Numbered from the stretch's first letter, positions 17,543-26,955 are shown. The stretch: 64,000 bases of DNA from Glycomyces tritici (GCF_030403505.1 NZ_JAUEMJ010000001.1:303844-367843), one strand, 5' to 3'. Numbers and translations: made by a program. Notes: generated by a model from the letters alone, not told the origin.

Positions 17543-18532
17543 CTAGTTGCGGCCCATGGCCTTCGCGGTGAGCTCGACCGAGCGGACGCGGTCGGGGACC
17601 TCTTGGGCGTGGTGGGCGGTGATGAGCTCGTCGGCGCGCACGGACTGGGCGAACGCCTCGAGGTAGGTGCGCACGTCCTCAGGGGAGCCGGTGGCGGTGT
17701 ACTTGGTCATCGACGCGAGCTGCTGCCCGCCTGCGGAGGCGAGGAACGCGTCCACCTCGGCGTCGCTGAACTCCTGGCCGCCCTGGCCGCGCTTGATGAA
17801 GGCGCGGGCCCGGTTGCGGTAGGAGATCTCGCGCTGGGCCTCGGCCTCGGCGCGGTCCTCGGCGGCGAAGACGTTCACGCCGGCGATCACGTAGGGCCGG
17901 TCGAGCTGCTCGGAGGGCTGGAACTCCTCGCGGTAGGCGGCGACCGCCTCGAACAGCGCGTCCGGCGAGAAGTGCGAGGCGAACGCGTACGGCAGGCCGA
18001 GCTGCGCGGCCAGCTTCGCGCCGAAGAGCGAGGAGCCGAGGAGGTACAGCGGCACCTCGGTGGCGGGGACGGGCACGGACTGGACGCCCGGCACCCGCGA
18101 CTGCCCGCTGAGGTAGCCCTGGAGTTCGAGCACGTCCTGCGGGAACGTGTCCGATGAGGTCGCGTCGCGGCGGATGGCGCGCATGGTCTGGCGGTCGGTG
18201 CCGGGCGCGCGGCCCAGGCCGAGGTCGATGCGGCCGGGGAAGAGCGTCTCGAGGGTGCCGAACTGCTCGGCGATGACCAGCGGGGAGTGGTTGGGCAGCA
18301 TGATGCCGCCGGCGCCGATGCGGATGGAGTCGGTGTGCTCGGCGACGTGGCCGATGACGACGCTCGTGGCGCTGGAGGCGATGGTCGGCATGTTGTGGTG
18401 CTCGGCGTACCAGACCCGCCGGTAGCCGCTGCGTTCGGCGGCGCGGGCCAGTTCGACGCTCGCCGCGAGGCTTTCGCGCGCGGAGCGCCCCGGCGCGATC
18501 GGCGCCAGATCGAGGATCGACAGTGCGGGCAT
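17543..18532 (-). CDS. LLM-class flavin-dependent oxidoreductase
   Basis: A 329-residue luciferase-like monooxygenase fold (TIM barrel). It has the typical start [65 protein letters not shown] and, near the end, [16 protein letters not shown]. These belong to the MsnO8-type group, which uses reduced FMN (or F420 in some members) to oxidise small molecules. It probably forms an operon with the ArsR-type regulator, whose stop is 15 nt upstream. The substrate is unknown. Confidence 0.9.
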   Translation of the reverse strand: MPALSILDLAPIAPGRSARESLAASVELARAAERSGYRRVWYAEHHNMPTIASSATSVVIGHVAEHTDSIRIGAGGIMLPNHSPLVIAEQFGTLETLFPGRIDLGLGRAPGTDRQTMRAIRRDATSSDTFPQDVLELQGYLSGQSRVPGVQSVPVPATEVPLYLLGSSLFGAKLAAQLGLPYAFASHFSPDALFEAVAAYREEFQPSEQLDRPYVIAGVNVFAAEDRAEAEAQREISYRNRARAFIKRGQGGQEFSDAEVDAFLASAGGQQLASMTKYTATGSPEDVRTYLEAFAQSVRADELITAHHAQEVPDRVRSVELTAKAMGRN

Positions 18533-18547
18533 GGTCGGGGGCCTTTC

Positions 18548-18835
18548 TCAGAGCGTGTGGTGGAGGTCTTCGGTGAACGCGCGGATGCGCGCCTCGTCGC
18601 GGCGGTAGTAGATCCACTGCCCGCGCCTGGTGGCCTGGAGGAACCCGGCCCGCTGGAGGACCGCGAGGTGCGCGGAGACCGTGGAGGCGGAGGCGCCCGA
18701 CTTCTGCTGGATCAGGCCCGCGCAGACGCCCAGCTCCGCCGTGTCCCCGCACGGGAAGTGGGCTTCGGGGTCCTTGAGCCAGTTGAGGATGCGCAGGCGC
18801 GTCTCGTTGGAGAGGGCCTTGCACTCGTCGATCAC
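18548..18835 (-). CDS. ArsR-family winged-helix repressor
   Basis: A 95-residue ArsR/SmtB-type regulator: ALSNETRLRILNWL (helix 1-2), SGASASTVSAHLAVLQRAGFL (recognition helix) and a beta-hairpin wing (ATRRGQWIYYRRD). A loop with two cysteines (PCGDTAELGVCAG) precedes the HTH and could form a metal or redox sensor. GTG 18835 is preceded by AAGGAGG at good spacing. It is the first gene of an operon with the LLM oxidoreductase. A near-perfect 18-bp AT-rich palindrome at 18853-18870, just upstream of its start, is its likely own operator. Confidence 0.9.
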   Translation of the reverse strand: MIDECKALSNETRLRILNWLKDPEAHFPCGDTAELGVCAGLIQQKSGASASTVSAHLAVLQRAGFLQATRRGQWIYYRRDEARIRAFTEDLHHTL

Positions 18836-18852
18836 GCTCGCCTCCTTCGCTA

Positions 18853-18870
18853 TTTCGCTAATTATCGAAA
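18853..18870. promoter_or_regulatory. Autoregulatory ArsR operator (TTTCGCTAATTATCGAAA)
   Basis: An 18-bp dyad with 8 of 9 symmetric pairs, ending 18 nt upstream of the arsR-type start codon. Its AT-richness and position fit the target of the adjacent ArsR repressor. Confidence 0.7.
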
Positions 18871-18915
18871 CATAGCTCGGCGGAGCGCCGCCGGCACCAT
18901 GAGGCCGGTCACGGG

Positions 18916-20454
18916 TCACTCGTGCGGGTGCGCCTCCAGCGGGGAGGTCGCGGGCCCCTGGAGGACGGCGCCCCTGGTGGAGAAGCGCGAGCCGTGGCAC
19001 GGGCACTCCCAGTTGCGCTCGGCGTCGTTGAATCCGACGACGCAGCCGAGGTGGGTGCACTTGGCGGACAAGGTGTGCAGGCCGCCGTCCTCGTCGCGGT
19101 AGACGGCCCGGAGCGCCCCTTCGACGCGCATCACCGCGCCCGCGCCGGGCGCGAGGTCCTCGGGTTTGGACGGGGCGGCGTGCGGCAGGCGGTCGCCGAT
19201 GAAGTGCTGCACGACCTTCGACTGGGCCGCGGCCAGTCTGCCGCCTTCGCGCAGCAGGTGGAACCGGCCGGGGCCGAACAGCTCGGCCCACTGCGGCGGC
19301 TTGCCCGCCATGGTCTCGGCGATGGTCCGCGCGGCCGCCACGCCGTTGCTCATCCCCCAGCCGCCGAAGCCGCAGGCGACGTACACGCCGTCCTCTCCGG
19401 ACAGCTCGCCGACGAACGGGACCCGGTCGGTGGTCGTGTAGTCCTGTGCGGCCCACCGGTACTCGATCGACTCGACCCCGAACCGCTCGGTCGCCCACGC
19501 GGTCAGGCGGTCGAGCCGCTCAGTGGTGCCGTCGTCGCCGGGCGTGAACGCCTCGCCGGTGACGATGAGCAGGCGCCGCCCTTCGCCGTAGGGGGCGGTG
19601 CGGACCGAGCGGGTGCCGCCCTCGCTCGTGAGGTACATGCCGCCGGGGTCCGCCGACTCGGGGATCGGGCCGGCGACCACCAGCTCGCGGCGGGGCGTGA
19701 GCCGCGCGAACAGCTTGATCCGGTCGATCACCGGGAACTGCGTGGCGATCACGACCTGGTCGCAGCGGACCTCGCCGCCGCCTTCGAGGGCGAGCACGTG
19801 CGCGCCGCCCTCGGTCTTGGAGCCGGTGGAGTCGAGGCCGGTCACGCGCGACTCCTCGAAGATCCTGCCGCCCTGCGCGATGAAGTCCGCCGCGAGCGCG
19901 AGCAGGAAGCGGCGCGGGTGGAACTGCGCCTGGTCCTCCACGCGCACGGCGCCCGCGACGGGGAACGGCAGCCCGGTCTCGGTGGTGAACGAGGCGTCGA
20001 GGCCCGCTTCGCGCGCGGCCTCGGCCTCGTCGCGCAGCGCCGCGACGCCGTCCTCCGACTCGGTGTACACGAACGAGGGCGCCCGCTCGAGGTCGCATTC
20101 GATCCCGAGCGCATCGGCGATCTCGGCCACGTGCGCGATCGCGGCGGTCTGCGCCTCGGCGTAGTCGCGGGCCGCCGCGCTGCCGAAGGCGTCGCGCAGG
20201 TGCGCGTACACGGAGGCGTGCTGCGCGCTGAGCTTGGCCGTGGTGTTGCCGGTGACGGCGGCGGCGATCCGGCCGGCCTCGAGCACCGCCACCGAGCGGC
20301 CCGCGCGGGCCAGCTCCCAGGCGGTGCACAGCCCCGCGATGCCGCCGCCGATGACGGCGACCTCGGTGGTCACCGGGCCTTCGGCGGCCGGGTAGGTCGT
20401 GGCCTCGGTGGAGGCGATCCAGTAGGACTCGGGGAGGACCAGCGGAGGTTTCAT
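18916..20454 (-). CDS. FAD-dependent oxidoreductase fused to a C-terminal Rieske domain
   Basis: A 512-residue two-domain protein. Residues 30-390 form a DadA/glycine-oxidase-type FAD domain (GGGIAGLCTAWELA Rossmann motif, TGNTTAKLSAQH, VACGFGGWGMSNG near the FAD exit). Residues 415-512 are a Rieske [2Fe-2S] domain with CTHLGC and CPCHGSRF. It is expected to oxidise an amine or similar substrate and pass electrons to the cluster. Domain order and length match known actinobacterial homologues. No Tat or Sec signal is seen. A 20-bp perfect GC palindrome sits directly in front of the ATG, where a ribosome-binding site should be. Confidence 0.88.
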   Translation of the reverse strand: MKPPLVLPESYWIASTEATTYPAAEGPVTTEVAVIGGGIAGLCTAWELARAGRSVAVLEAGRIAAAVTGNTTAKLSAQHASVYAHLRDAFGSAAARDYAEAQTAAIAHVAEIADALGIECDLERAPSFVYTESEDGVAALRDEAEAAREAGLDASFTTETGLPFPVAGAVRVEDQAQFHPRRFLLALAADFIAQGGRIFEESRVTGLDSTGSKTEGGAHVLALEGGGEVRCDQVVIATQFPVIDRIKLFARLTPRRELVVAGPIPESADPGGMYLTSEGGTRSVRTAPYGEGRRLLIVTGEAFTPGDDGTTERLDRLTAWATERFGVESIEYRWAAQDYTTTDRVPFVGELSGEDGVYVACGFGGWGMSNGVAAARTIAETMAGKPPQWAELFGPGRFHLLREGGRLAAAQSKVVQHFIGDRLPHAAPSKPEDLAPGAGAVMRVEGALRAVYRDEDGGLHTLSAKCTHLGCVVGFNDAERNWECPCHGSRFSTRGAVLQGPATSPLEAHPHE

Positions 20455-20455
20455 G

Positions 20456-20475
20456 CCCCCGGGGTACCCCGGGGG
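20456..20475. promoter_or_regulatory. 20-bp perfect palindrome in the ribosome-binding region
   Basis: CCCCCGGGGTACCCCGGGGG, perfectly self-complementary, begins 1 nt upstream of the Rieske-protein start codon and lies 7 nt past the stop of the GyrI-like gene. It could terminate the upstream transcript, hide the start of the next gene, or bind a dimeric protein. Confidence 0.5.
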
Positions 20476-20482
20476 CGGCGGC

Positions 20483-21103
20483 TCATTCCACGGGTTTGAC
20501 GGGCTGGCGCAGGATCGTCCTGAGCTTGGCGGGCGCGGTGCGGCGGGCGTCGCTGAGGTAGATCTCGTGGTGGTCGCCGTTGAACGTGAGCTTGTTGTAC
20601 GGCAGGTAGTGCTCGTGCAGGCGCTGCAGGACGGGCGTCTCGGCGTCGTAGGAGCCGATGTGCAGGGTCTGGACGCAGAGGCCCTCGGTGAAGGCGACCA
20701 GCCGCAGGTGCTCGAACGCGGGGTTCGGGTGCTTCGCGGCGGCCTCGCCCGCGGCGGCCACGACCATCTCCTCGGTGATCCACTCCGGCTGGCCGATCAT
20801 CATGGTCCACTCCCACGCGCTCTTCTCGCGGGTGAGGAACACGGCCGGGTCGTCGGCCCGCCACAGCCCTTCCATGGGGGCGACCACGAAGTCGCGGCCG
20901 AGGGTCCGCTTGCTGGCGAACTTCAGCGTGTAGGCCGTGCCGTACAGGGCCGCGACGGCCTCCGCGTACGCGTCCGCGGTGTTCGGGTCGCCCTTGCCGT
21001 CCACCGCCAGGTACCGGAACTCGGGCACCTCGACGACGGCGAAGGCGCCCTTCGGCGGCGAGTACAGCTGCTTGTGGGCCTTCTTGACGTCGTACTTCTC
21101 CAT
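20483..21103 (-). CDS. GyrI-like small-molecule-binding domain protein
   Basis: A 206-residue single-domain protein of the GyrI-like / SOUL-related family (bacterial effector-binding fold). VVEVPEFRYLAVDGKGDPN near residues 23-41 is the characteristic first strand, with WEWTMMIGQPEWIT and VQTLHIGSYDAETP later. It lacks a DNA-binding domain, as do stand-alone members that bind or hydrolyse toxic small molecules. It precedes the FAD-Rieske gene on the same strand with a 28-nt gap, so a shared operon is possible, although the palindrome between them may separate expression. Role unknown. Confidence 0.8.
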   Translation of the reverse strand: MEKYDVKKAHKQLYSPPKGAFAVVEVPEFRYLAVDGKGDPNTADAYAEAVAALYGTAYTLKFASKRTLGRDFVVAPMEGLWRADDPAVFLTREKSAWEWTMMIGQPEWITEEMVVAAAGEAAAKHPNPAFEHLRLVAFTEGLCVQTLHIGSYDAETPVLQRLHEHYLPYNKLTFNGDHHEIYLSDARRTAPAKLRTILRQPVKPVE

Positions 21104-21142
21104 GCCCGCAGTCTCCCATCCCCCACCGACACGGGAGCGGGG

Positions 21143-22381
21143 TCAGATGGCGGTCGGCACGCGGGTGGTCACGAGCCCGACGTCGCCGAGGAAGCGCTCC
21201 AACGCGATGGTCGCTATGCCCGTGGCGACCGAGTTGCCGCGCACGGTGGAGACCTCGATCGCGAGGTCGGCGGCCGAGTCGCCGGGCGCCTCCTCGAGCA
21301 CCCGGCGGCGCACGGCCGGCACGAGGTGGTCGCCGAGGGCCCAGGCGGTCCACCCGGTCAGGGTGATCATCTCGGGGTTGACGATCGCGCACAGGTCCGC
21401 GATCGCCGAACCGAGGTAGCGGGCGGTGAGCTCCAGGGTCTCGGTCAGCGCCGGGTGCGCCGGGGACTCGAGCGCGGCGGCGAAGGCCGCGATGAAGTCC
21501 CGCTGCAGGGGGACGGCGGCGAGCGGGTGGTCCGGCGCGATCGCGGCGAGCGTCTGCTGGATGCCCGCCGCGCCCACATAGGCCTCGACGCAACCCGAAC
21601 GGCCGCAGCGGCACCGGCGGCCGTCGAGGGCGAGGAGGCTGTGGCCCCACTCCCCCGCGCCGTTCTGCGCGCCGCGCAGGATCGTGCCCTCCAGGACGAT
21701 CCCGGCGCCCACGCCGGTGCCGAGGTTGACGGTGATCATGCTCTTGTGGCGCCGGCCCTCGCCGAACCAGAGCTCGGCGGTGGCGATCGCCTTGAGCGGG
21801 TTGTCGACCACCATCGGCAGCCCGATGCGCTCGCGCAGGAGGTCCACGTGGAGCCAGGGCGCGTTCGGCACGACGACGGCGACCTCGGCCCGGCGCTGCA
21901 TGCCGCCGGGGAGCGAGATGCCCACCCCGAGGACGTCGTCGCGCGTGGCGGGCGCGCCCTCGGCCGCGCTCTGCTCCAGTGCCCGGTCGATGGCCTGCAC
22001 GATGGAGTCGGCGACGTAGTCGTGCTCGTCCAGGTGCTCGTCGGTGGCGACCTCGGCGGAGGCGAGCTCGTCGAGCGCGGAGTCGAACACGGTCGCGCGC
22101 ACGTACGTCTCGGCGACGTCGACGCCCACGATGCGTCCGCGGCTCCCGTTGAGCCGCAGCCTGGTCGTGGGCCGCCCGATGCGCCCGCCGGTGCGGCGGG
22201 CCTCGGTGGCGATGCCGCCTTCGAGGAGGTCGCTGACCACCGTCGCCACCGTCGCGTTGCTCAGTCCGGTGGAGGCGGCCAGGTCGCCCCGGCTCGCCTC
22301 GCCCGCCGCCAGCAGCGCGTGCAGCACGTCGAGCCGCGACTCGCTGCGGATGTCGCGCGAGGTGCGCCTGGTGACGGCCAT
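21143..22381 (-). CDS. ROK-family transcriptional regulator of the sugar operon
   Basis: A 412-residue ROK repressor. A winged helix-turn-helix (about residues 12-70, SRGDLAASTGLSNATVATVVSDLL) is followed by the ROK sugar-kinase-like domain: GVDVAETYVRATVFD (phosphate-1-like), LGTGVGAGIVLEG, the GEWGHS segment, and the zinc-binding CRCGRSGCVEAY. It is the last gene of the operon encoding the binding protein, two permeases and GH35 galactosidase, and presumably senses their sugar. ATG 22381 has AGGAG upstream. A 13-bp hairpin separates it from the galactosidase gene, which may lower its expression relative to the upstream genes. Confidence 0.9.
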   Translation of the reverse strand: MAVTRRTSRDIRSESRLDVLHALLAAGEASRGDLAASTGLSNATVATVVSDLLEGGIATEARRTGGRIGRPTTRLRLNGSRGRIVGVDVAETYVRATVFDSALDELASAEVATDEHLDEHDYVADSIVQAIDRALEQSAAEGAPATRDDVLGVGISLPGGMQRRAEVAVVVPNAPWLHVDLLRERIGLPMVVDNPLKAIATAELWFGEGRRHKSMITVNLGTGVGAGIVLEGTILRGAQNGAGEWGHSLLALDGRRCRCGRSGCVEAYVGAAGIQQTLAAIAPDHPLAAVPLQRDFIAAFAAALESPAHPALTETLELTARYLGSAIADLCAIVNPEMITLTGWTAWALGDHLVPAVRRRVLEEAPGDSAADLAIEVSTVRGNSVATGIATIALERFLGDVGLVTTRVPTAI

Positions 22382-22409
22382 GTGGGCTCCTGGTTCGCTA
22401 CTGGGGTGT

Positions 22410-22441
22410 CCGGTGATCCCGAGCGGTGTCGGGATCACCGG
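22410..22441. terminator. Intra-operon hairpin between galactosidase and ROK genes
   Basis: A perfect 13-bp stem (22410-22422 with 22429-22441) and a 6-nt loop, just past the galactosidase stop. It may be a partial terminator; the sequence also contains a symmetrical GGTGATCCC / GGGATCACC that a ROK dimer could bind. Confidence 0.65.
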
Positions 22442-22454
22442 GCGCCCCCTGAGG

Positions 22455-25037
22455 TCATTCCGGCGAGGCGGCGGCGGTGACGCGCACGAGGCGCGGCCGG
22501 TCGCCGCCGGCGGTGCCGTGGACCAGCAGGCGCACTGCGCCGGTGTTCCATGATCCCGGAATCCACAGTCGACCAGGGTCCCCGCCGGTGAACTTCGGCC
22601 GGGCCGCGTCGTCGAGCCACACGCGCCCGAGCAGCTCGCCGCGCGCGAACGCGCTGACGCGCACCTGCTCGCCCTCGAACCGCAGGGAGCACCCGCCGGA
22701 CGGGACGGGCAGGTCGAGCCAGGCTTCCTCTCCCGGAGCGAGTTCGAGCGGGAGCGCGATCGCCGTGCCGGCACCGTCCTTCTGGGACAGCGCGAGCAGC
22801 GCGTGGTCGGGCTGCGCCTCGACCTGCCAGTCTCGCACAGGCTCCAGGCGGAGCAGGGTCGCACCGCCGCTGTCGACCGGCCAGTGCGCCATGGTGATCG
22901 CGACCTCGCGGCCCTCGCCGGGGGCGAGGTGCACCCACGGGTCGTTCGGGCTCACGATGCGGGAGGCGCCGTCCACAGTGATCTCGCATGGGGTCTGGAG
23001 GCCGTCCAGGTGCAGCGCGTAGTGACCGGTGCCGTCCACTGGCAGGGCGCGCCGGTAGGTGACGGGGCGTCCGATCCGGGTGCTGCTCCAGCCCGCGAGG
23101 GTCCGCACGGGGGCGGGGTCGCCCGCCCACTGCTCGCCGCCGTCGACGGTCCACAGGGCGGTGACGTCCTCGCTCGACCCGATCGCCCAGACGCGGCCGA
23201 GGCCGCGCAGCGACCCGATCGCGAGGCCGGGCAGGCGCGAGTCGTCGAAGTTCGCGTGGCCCCAGGTCTCCACGGTGGCGTCGAGCCGCGAGGCCTCCGC
23301 GAGCGGGACGCGGACGGTGGCGCCGAACGTCGCGAAGCTCGGCAGCGCGGTGCCGTCCAGGGCGAGGTCGACGATGTCGCCAGCGCCTTCGACGAGCAGT
23401 TCGCCGAGGCCTGCGACCGCGGCGGTGTAGTGCGTGCGGCCGCGGTAGACGCCGACGGCCTCGGAGCTCGGTGCGAGCTCGTGGGCCTCGGTCTCGCCGG
23501 TGCGGGTCTCGAGGTCGATGCGGGTCGCCTCGGTGAGGGGCTCCGGTTCGGGCGGCGGCGCCGAGAGGACTCCCGCGGTGCCGTCCGGGGTCGCCACGTC
23601 CTCGGGGTGGAGGACTTCGACTTCCCATGCGGTGGCACCGGTCCGAATCGTGTACCGCTTCGGCTCGCCCGCTGTCGGGGCCTCCAGGTCGACGACGGTG
23701 GGCGTCTCGCCTTCAGCGGAGAAGGCGACGGTGCTCGGCAGTCGCGAGGCGAATCGGAGTCCGTGCTCGTCCGCGCCGACGAGGTCGGCGTTCGCGAACC
23801 GCAGCACGCCGGGCAGGCCGAAGCCCGCGAGCGGCAGGTCCTGCAGGACGAGCGCGCAGGAGAGCGGTGCGAGCGCGATCGGGAGTTCACCGAGCCCGGT
23901 CGGGACCCGCGCGAGCCCGGCTTCCTCGGAGAGGTTCGGGACCCCGGTGAGGGTGCCGCCGCCGTCGAGGATCAGCTGGGACGGGGAGTCGCTGGTGGCG
24001 ACGTCGACGCGGATGCCCTGCGCCGCAGTGGTGGTCGCGCGGGCGAGCGCCGGGCCGAGGGTGCGGGCGAGGGCCGCGAGCGATCGGGCGTCGGCGGTCT
24101 CGGGCCGCGCTTCGCCGACCGGGGAGAGGAACCCGCCGAAGTCGTAGTCGTGGGTCATGAACCCGCCGGGGTCGCCCCAGTTGCCGACCGAGGGCGTGTA
24201 CCCGAAGTCGTAGCCGGAGGCCTGGAGGTACGGGGCGAGCAGTGTCGCGCCGCTCGCCATGAGCCGCCGCAGGGTGGTGTGGGCCCGGTTGGTCTCGGTG
24301 ACGAGCAGCGGGAGCCCCTTGGCGCCCACCAGGTCGGCGTAGCGGCGCACTTCGGCCTCGACGAACGGCGAGCGGTCGTCGGGGTAGAAGTTGAACGCCG
24401 GGGCGACGCCCTCGACGCCGCCCGTGGCGCCGATGAGCTCGCCCTGGCCGGCGCAGGCGATGAGCGGCACGTCGATGCCGTGGCCGGTCGCCATGTCCCG
24501 CAGGGCGGTCAGGTAGGCGTGGCGGTCGTGCGTGTCGAAGAAGTCGAGCTCGTTCTCCAGCTGCACGGCCACGACGCTGCCGCCGCGGCCCCACTGGCGC
24601 TCGGCGAGGAGCGGCAGTGCCCGGTCGAACCAGCCCTGCACCTGCGCGAGGAACCTCGGTTCGGCCTGGCGCAGCCTGAGTCCGTCTTCGAGCGCGAGCC
24701 ATGCGGGCAGCGCGCCGCCGTCCCATTCGGAGCAGATGTACGGTCCGGGCCGGGCGATGACCGCGAGGCCGGCCTCGTGCGCGAGGTCGAGGAACGCGCC
24801 GACGTCGCGGCGGCCCTCGAAGTCCCACACGCCCGGGGCGGTCTCGTGGAAGTTCCACGGCAGGTAGACGTCGACGGCGCGGTAGCCGGTGGCGCGCACC
24901 TGCGCGAGCCGGGCCTCCCAGACTTCGCGGGGGAGCCGGAAGTAGAACAGGGAGGCGCAGAGCAGGGTTTCCTCGCGGTCGTCGAGGACGAGCCCAGAGC
25001 GTCCGAGCCGGACGGTCGCGGTGGACGGGTCAGTCAC
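22455..25037 (-). CDS. Glycoside hydrolase family 35 beta-galactosidase
   Basis: An 860-residue GH35 enzyme. The N-terminal TIM barrel (about 1-330) has the family's PGPYICSEWDGGALPAWL, the acid/base Glu at about 163 in QLENE and a likely nucleophile Glu at about 248 in VTETN. The rest is beta-sandwich domains with jelly-roll character. No signal peptide is present, so it should hydrolyse galactosides after import by the permeases encoded upstream. GTG 25037 overlaps the permease stop (GTGA, 4 nt), showing translational coupling. Longer than many bacterial GH35 enzymes but within the family range. Confidence 0.9.
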   Translation of the reverse strand: MTDPSTATVRLGRSGLVLDDREETLLCASLFYFRLPREVWEARLAQVRATGYRAVDVYLPWNFHETAPGVWDFEGRRDVGAFLDLAHEAGLAVIARPGPYICSEWDGGALPAWLALEDGLRLRQAEPRFLAQVQGWFDRALPLLAERQWGRGGSVVAVQLENELDFFDTHDRHAYLTALRDMATGHGIDVPLIACAGQGELIGATGGVEGVAPAFNFYPDDRSPFVEAEVRRYADLVGAKGLPLLVTETNRAHTTLRRLMASGATLLAPYLQASGYDFGYTPSVGNWGDPGGFMTHDYDFGGFLSPVGEARPETADARSLAALARTLGPALARATTTAAQGIRVDVATSDSPSQLILDGGGTLTGVPNLSEEAGLARVPTGLGELPIALAPLSCALVLQDLPLAGFGLPGVLRFANADLVGADEHGLRFASRLPSTVAFSAEGETPTVVDLEAPTAGEPKRYTIRTGATAWEVEVLHPEDVATPDGTAGVLSAPPPEPEPLTEATRIDLETRTGETEAHELAPSSEAVGVYRGRTHYTAAVAGLGELLVEGAGDIVDLALDGTALPSFATFGATVRVPLAEASRLDATVETWGHANFDDSRLPGLAIGSLRGLGRVWAIGSSEDVTALWTVDGGEQWAGDPAPVRTLAGWSSTRIGRPVTYRRALPVDGTGHYALHLDGLQTPCEITVDGASRIVSPNDPWVHLAPGEGREVAITMAHWPVDSGGATLLRLEPVRDWQVEAQPDHALLALSQKDGAGTAIALPLELAPGEEAWLDLPVPSGGCSLRFEGEQVRVSAFARGELLGRVWLDDAARPKFTGGDPGRLWIPGSWNTGAVRLLVHGTAGGDRPRLVRVTAAASPE

Positions 25038-25972
25038 TTCACACCAGCACTTCCACCTTGGAGGTTCATTTCGTACAGGTACTTCTGGCCGAGGTAGTAG
25101 ATGACGATCATCGGCAGGGTCAGGATGATCGACCCGACCATGATGAGGTTCCACGGCGGCAGCTGCATCGCGTTGCTCGTGCTCGTCATGTACTGCAGTC
25201 CGAGCGCGAGCGGCATGGACTCCTCGGAGTTGAGGTAGATGAGCGGGCCCATGAAGTCGCCCCACGCGTGCGTGAGCGTGAAGATCGCGATCGCGGTGAG
25301 GATCGGCCACATCATCGGCAGGATGATCCGGCGGTAGACGCCGAAGTAGCCGAGGCCGTCGACCTGCGCCGCCTCGTCGAGCTGGTTGGAGATGCGGGAG
25401 ACGAACTGCCGCACCAGGAACACGTTGAACGCGTTGGTGAAGAAGTTCGGGATGATGAGCGGCAGGTACGTGTTGACCCAGCCGAGCTCCTTGAACAGCA
25501 GGAACTGCGGGATCATCGTGATCTGCGCGGGGATCATCATGGTGGCGAGCACGAGGATGAACATGAAGTTCTTGCCGGGGGCGCGCAGGCGCGCGAAGGC
25601 GTAGCCGACGAGCGAGGACGAGACGACCTGGCCCACCGCGGACAGGGTCGCGATGACGACCGAGTTGGTGATGAACCGCCCCACGGGCAGTCCGGTCGCG
25701 GTGAAGACGCCGGTGAAGTTCCGCCACTCGAACTCGCTCGGGATGACCGTGAACGCGTTCTGCGAACTGGTCAGGTCACTCGCCAGCGAGATCGAGACCA
25801 TGAGGACGAACGGCACGAAGAAGATCGCGGAGACGACGAGCAGCACCGCGTAGGTGGCGGGTGAGGCCTTGAAGACCGAGAGCCGCTTCTGGGCGTTGTC
25901 GCCCTGGTCTTTCCTCTTGCGGCCGTTCGCGGCCGTGTGCTCGGGTGTGGTGGTCGGCGTGACGGCGGCCAT
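25034..25972 (-). CDS. ABC sugar transporter permease, MalG/CUT1 type
   Basis: A 312-residue inner-membrane permease. A cytoplasmic N-terminus of about 40 residues leads to six transmembrane helices (first at about 40-62). The EAA motif (LDEAAQVDGLGYFGVYRRIILPMMWP) is near residue 210, where the ATPase docks. The ATG at 25972 overlaps the stop of the partner permease as TGATG. No ATPase gene lies in the operon; as in many actinobacteria, a shared MsiK-type ATPase elsewhere would be needed. Confidence 0.93.
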   Translation of the reverse strand: MAAVTPTTTPEHTAANGRKRKDQGDNAQKRLSVFKASPATYAVLLVVSAIFFVPFVLMVSISLASDLTSSQNAFTVIPSEFEWRNFTGVFTATGLPVGRFITNSVVIATLSAVGQVVSSSLVGYAFARLRAPGKNFMFILVLATMMIPAQITMIPQFLLFKELGWVNTYLPLIIPNFFTNAFNVFLVRQFVSRISNQLDEAAQVDGLGYFGVYRRIILPMMWPILTAIAIFTLTHAWGDFMGPLIYLNSEESMPLALGLQYMTSTSNAMQLPPWNLIMVGSIILTLPMIVIYYLGQKYLYEMNLQGGSAGVK

Positions 25973-26946
25973 CACTTCACCTCCGTCTCGTAGAAGACCC
26001 ACTTGCCGGCGGTCCGGAACGCGATCAGCGTGAGCAGCAGGATCACGATGAAGAGCAGCCAGGCGACGGCTGAGGCGTAACCGAAGTGGTAGAAGGAGAA
26101 CGCCTCCTGGAACAGGAGCGTGACGACCATCTGGCTGGCGTTGTCCGGGCCGCCGACGTTGCCGCCGGGGGCGAGGATGTAGACCTGCGAGAAGATCTGG
26201 AACGCCCCGATCAGCCCCATGATGAGGTTGAAGAAGATCACCGGGGTGATCTGCGGGAACGTGACCGACCAGAACTGGCGCCAGGAGCTGGCGCCGTCGA
26301 TCTCGGCGGCCTCGTACAGCTCGCGCGGGATGCCGTTCATGGCCGAGAGCAGGAGCACCGTGGCGCCGCCCGCGCCCCACACGGACAGGATGATCAGCGC
26401 CGGTTTGATCCAGGTGGTGCTGAGCAGCCAGTCGGGGCCGTCGACGCCGAACCAGCCGAGCAGGTCGTTGAGCGGGCCCGACGGGGCGAGCACCATCTTG
26501 AAGACCATCGCGGTCGCGACGAGCGGGACGAGCGTGGGCAGGTAGATGAAGGTGCGGAAGAGCTTGCGGCCGCGAACGCGCTTGTTGAGCAGGTTCGCCA
26601 GCCACACGCCGATGATGAGGCCGAGCGGGACGGAGATCGCCGCGTAGAAGAAGGTGTTCCAGAGGGCCTTCCAGAAGATGGGGTCCTCGGTGAGCGCCTT
26701 GGTGTAGTTGTTCAGGCCGACCCATTCGGGCGGCGTGAAGGAGTCCCATTCCGTCAGCGAGATGTAGACGGAGGCGATCATGGGGCCGAGCAGGAACCCG
26801 ACGAATCCGATCAGCCACGGCGAGATGAAGAGCCAGAAGTAGAAGGCTTCCTTCTTGCGCCGCTTGGACATCTTGGGGCGACGCCTCCCGGCGCCGCGCG
26901 GCTCGCGCGCGGCGCCGGGGGCTTCGTCGACGACGAGGTTCGACAT
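25972..26946 (-). CDS. ABC sugar transporter permease, MalF/CUT1 type
   Basis: A 324-residue inner-membrane permease. A basic N-terminus (about 35 residues) is followed by six transmembrane helices; the EAA motif (LYEAAEIDGASSWRQFW) is near residues 233-250. It pairs with the following MalG-type permease, overlapping it by one base, and follows the binding-protein gene with a 9-nt gap. It imports the oligosaccharide later hydrolysed by the GH35 enzyme. Confidence 0.93.
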   Translation of the reverse strand: MSNLVVDEAPGAAREPRGAGRRRPKMSKRRKKEAFYFWLFISPWLIGFVGFLLGPMIASVYISLTEWDSFTPPEWVGLNNYTKALTEDPIFWKALWNTFFYAAISVPLGLIIGVWLANLLNKRVRGRKLFRTFIYLPTLVPLVATAMVFKMVLAPSGPLNDLLGWFGVDGPDWLLSTTWIKPALIILSVWGAGGATVLLLSAMNGIPRELYEAAEIDGASSWRQFWSVTFPQITPVIFFNLIMGLIGAFQIFSQVYILAPGGNVGGPDNASQMVVTLLFQEAFSFYHFGYASAVAWLLFIVILLLTLIAFRTAGKWVFYETEVK

Positions 26947-26955
26947 CGGGGTCCG

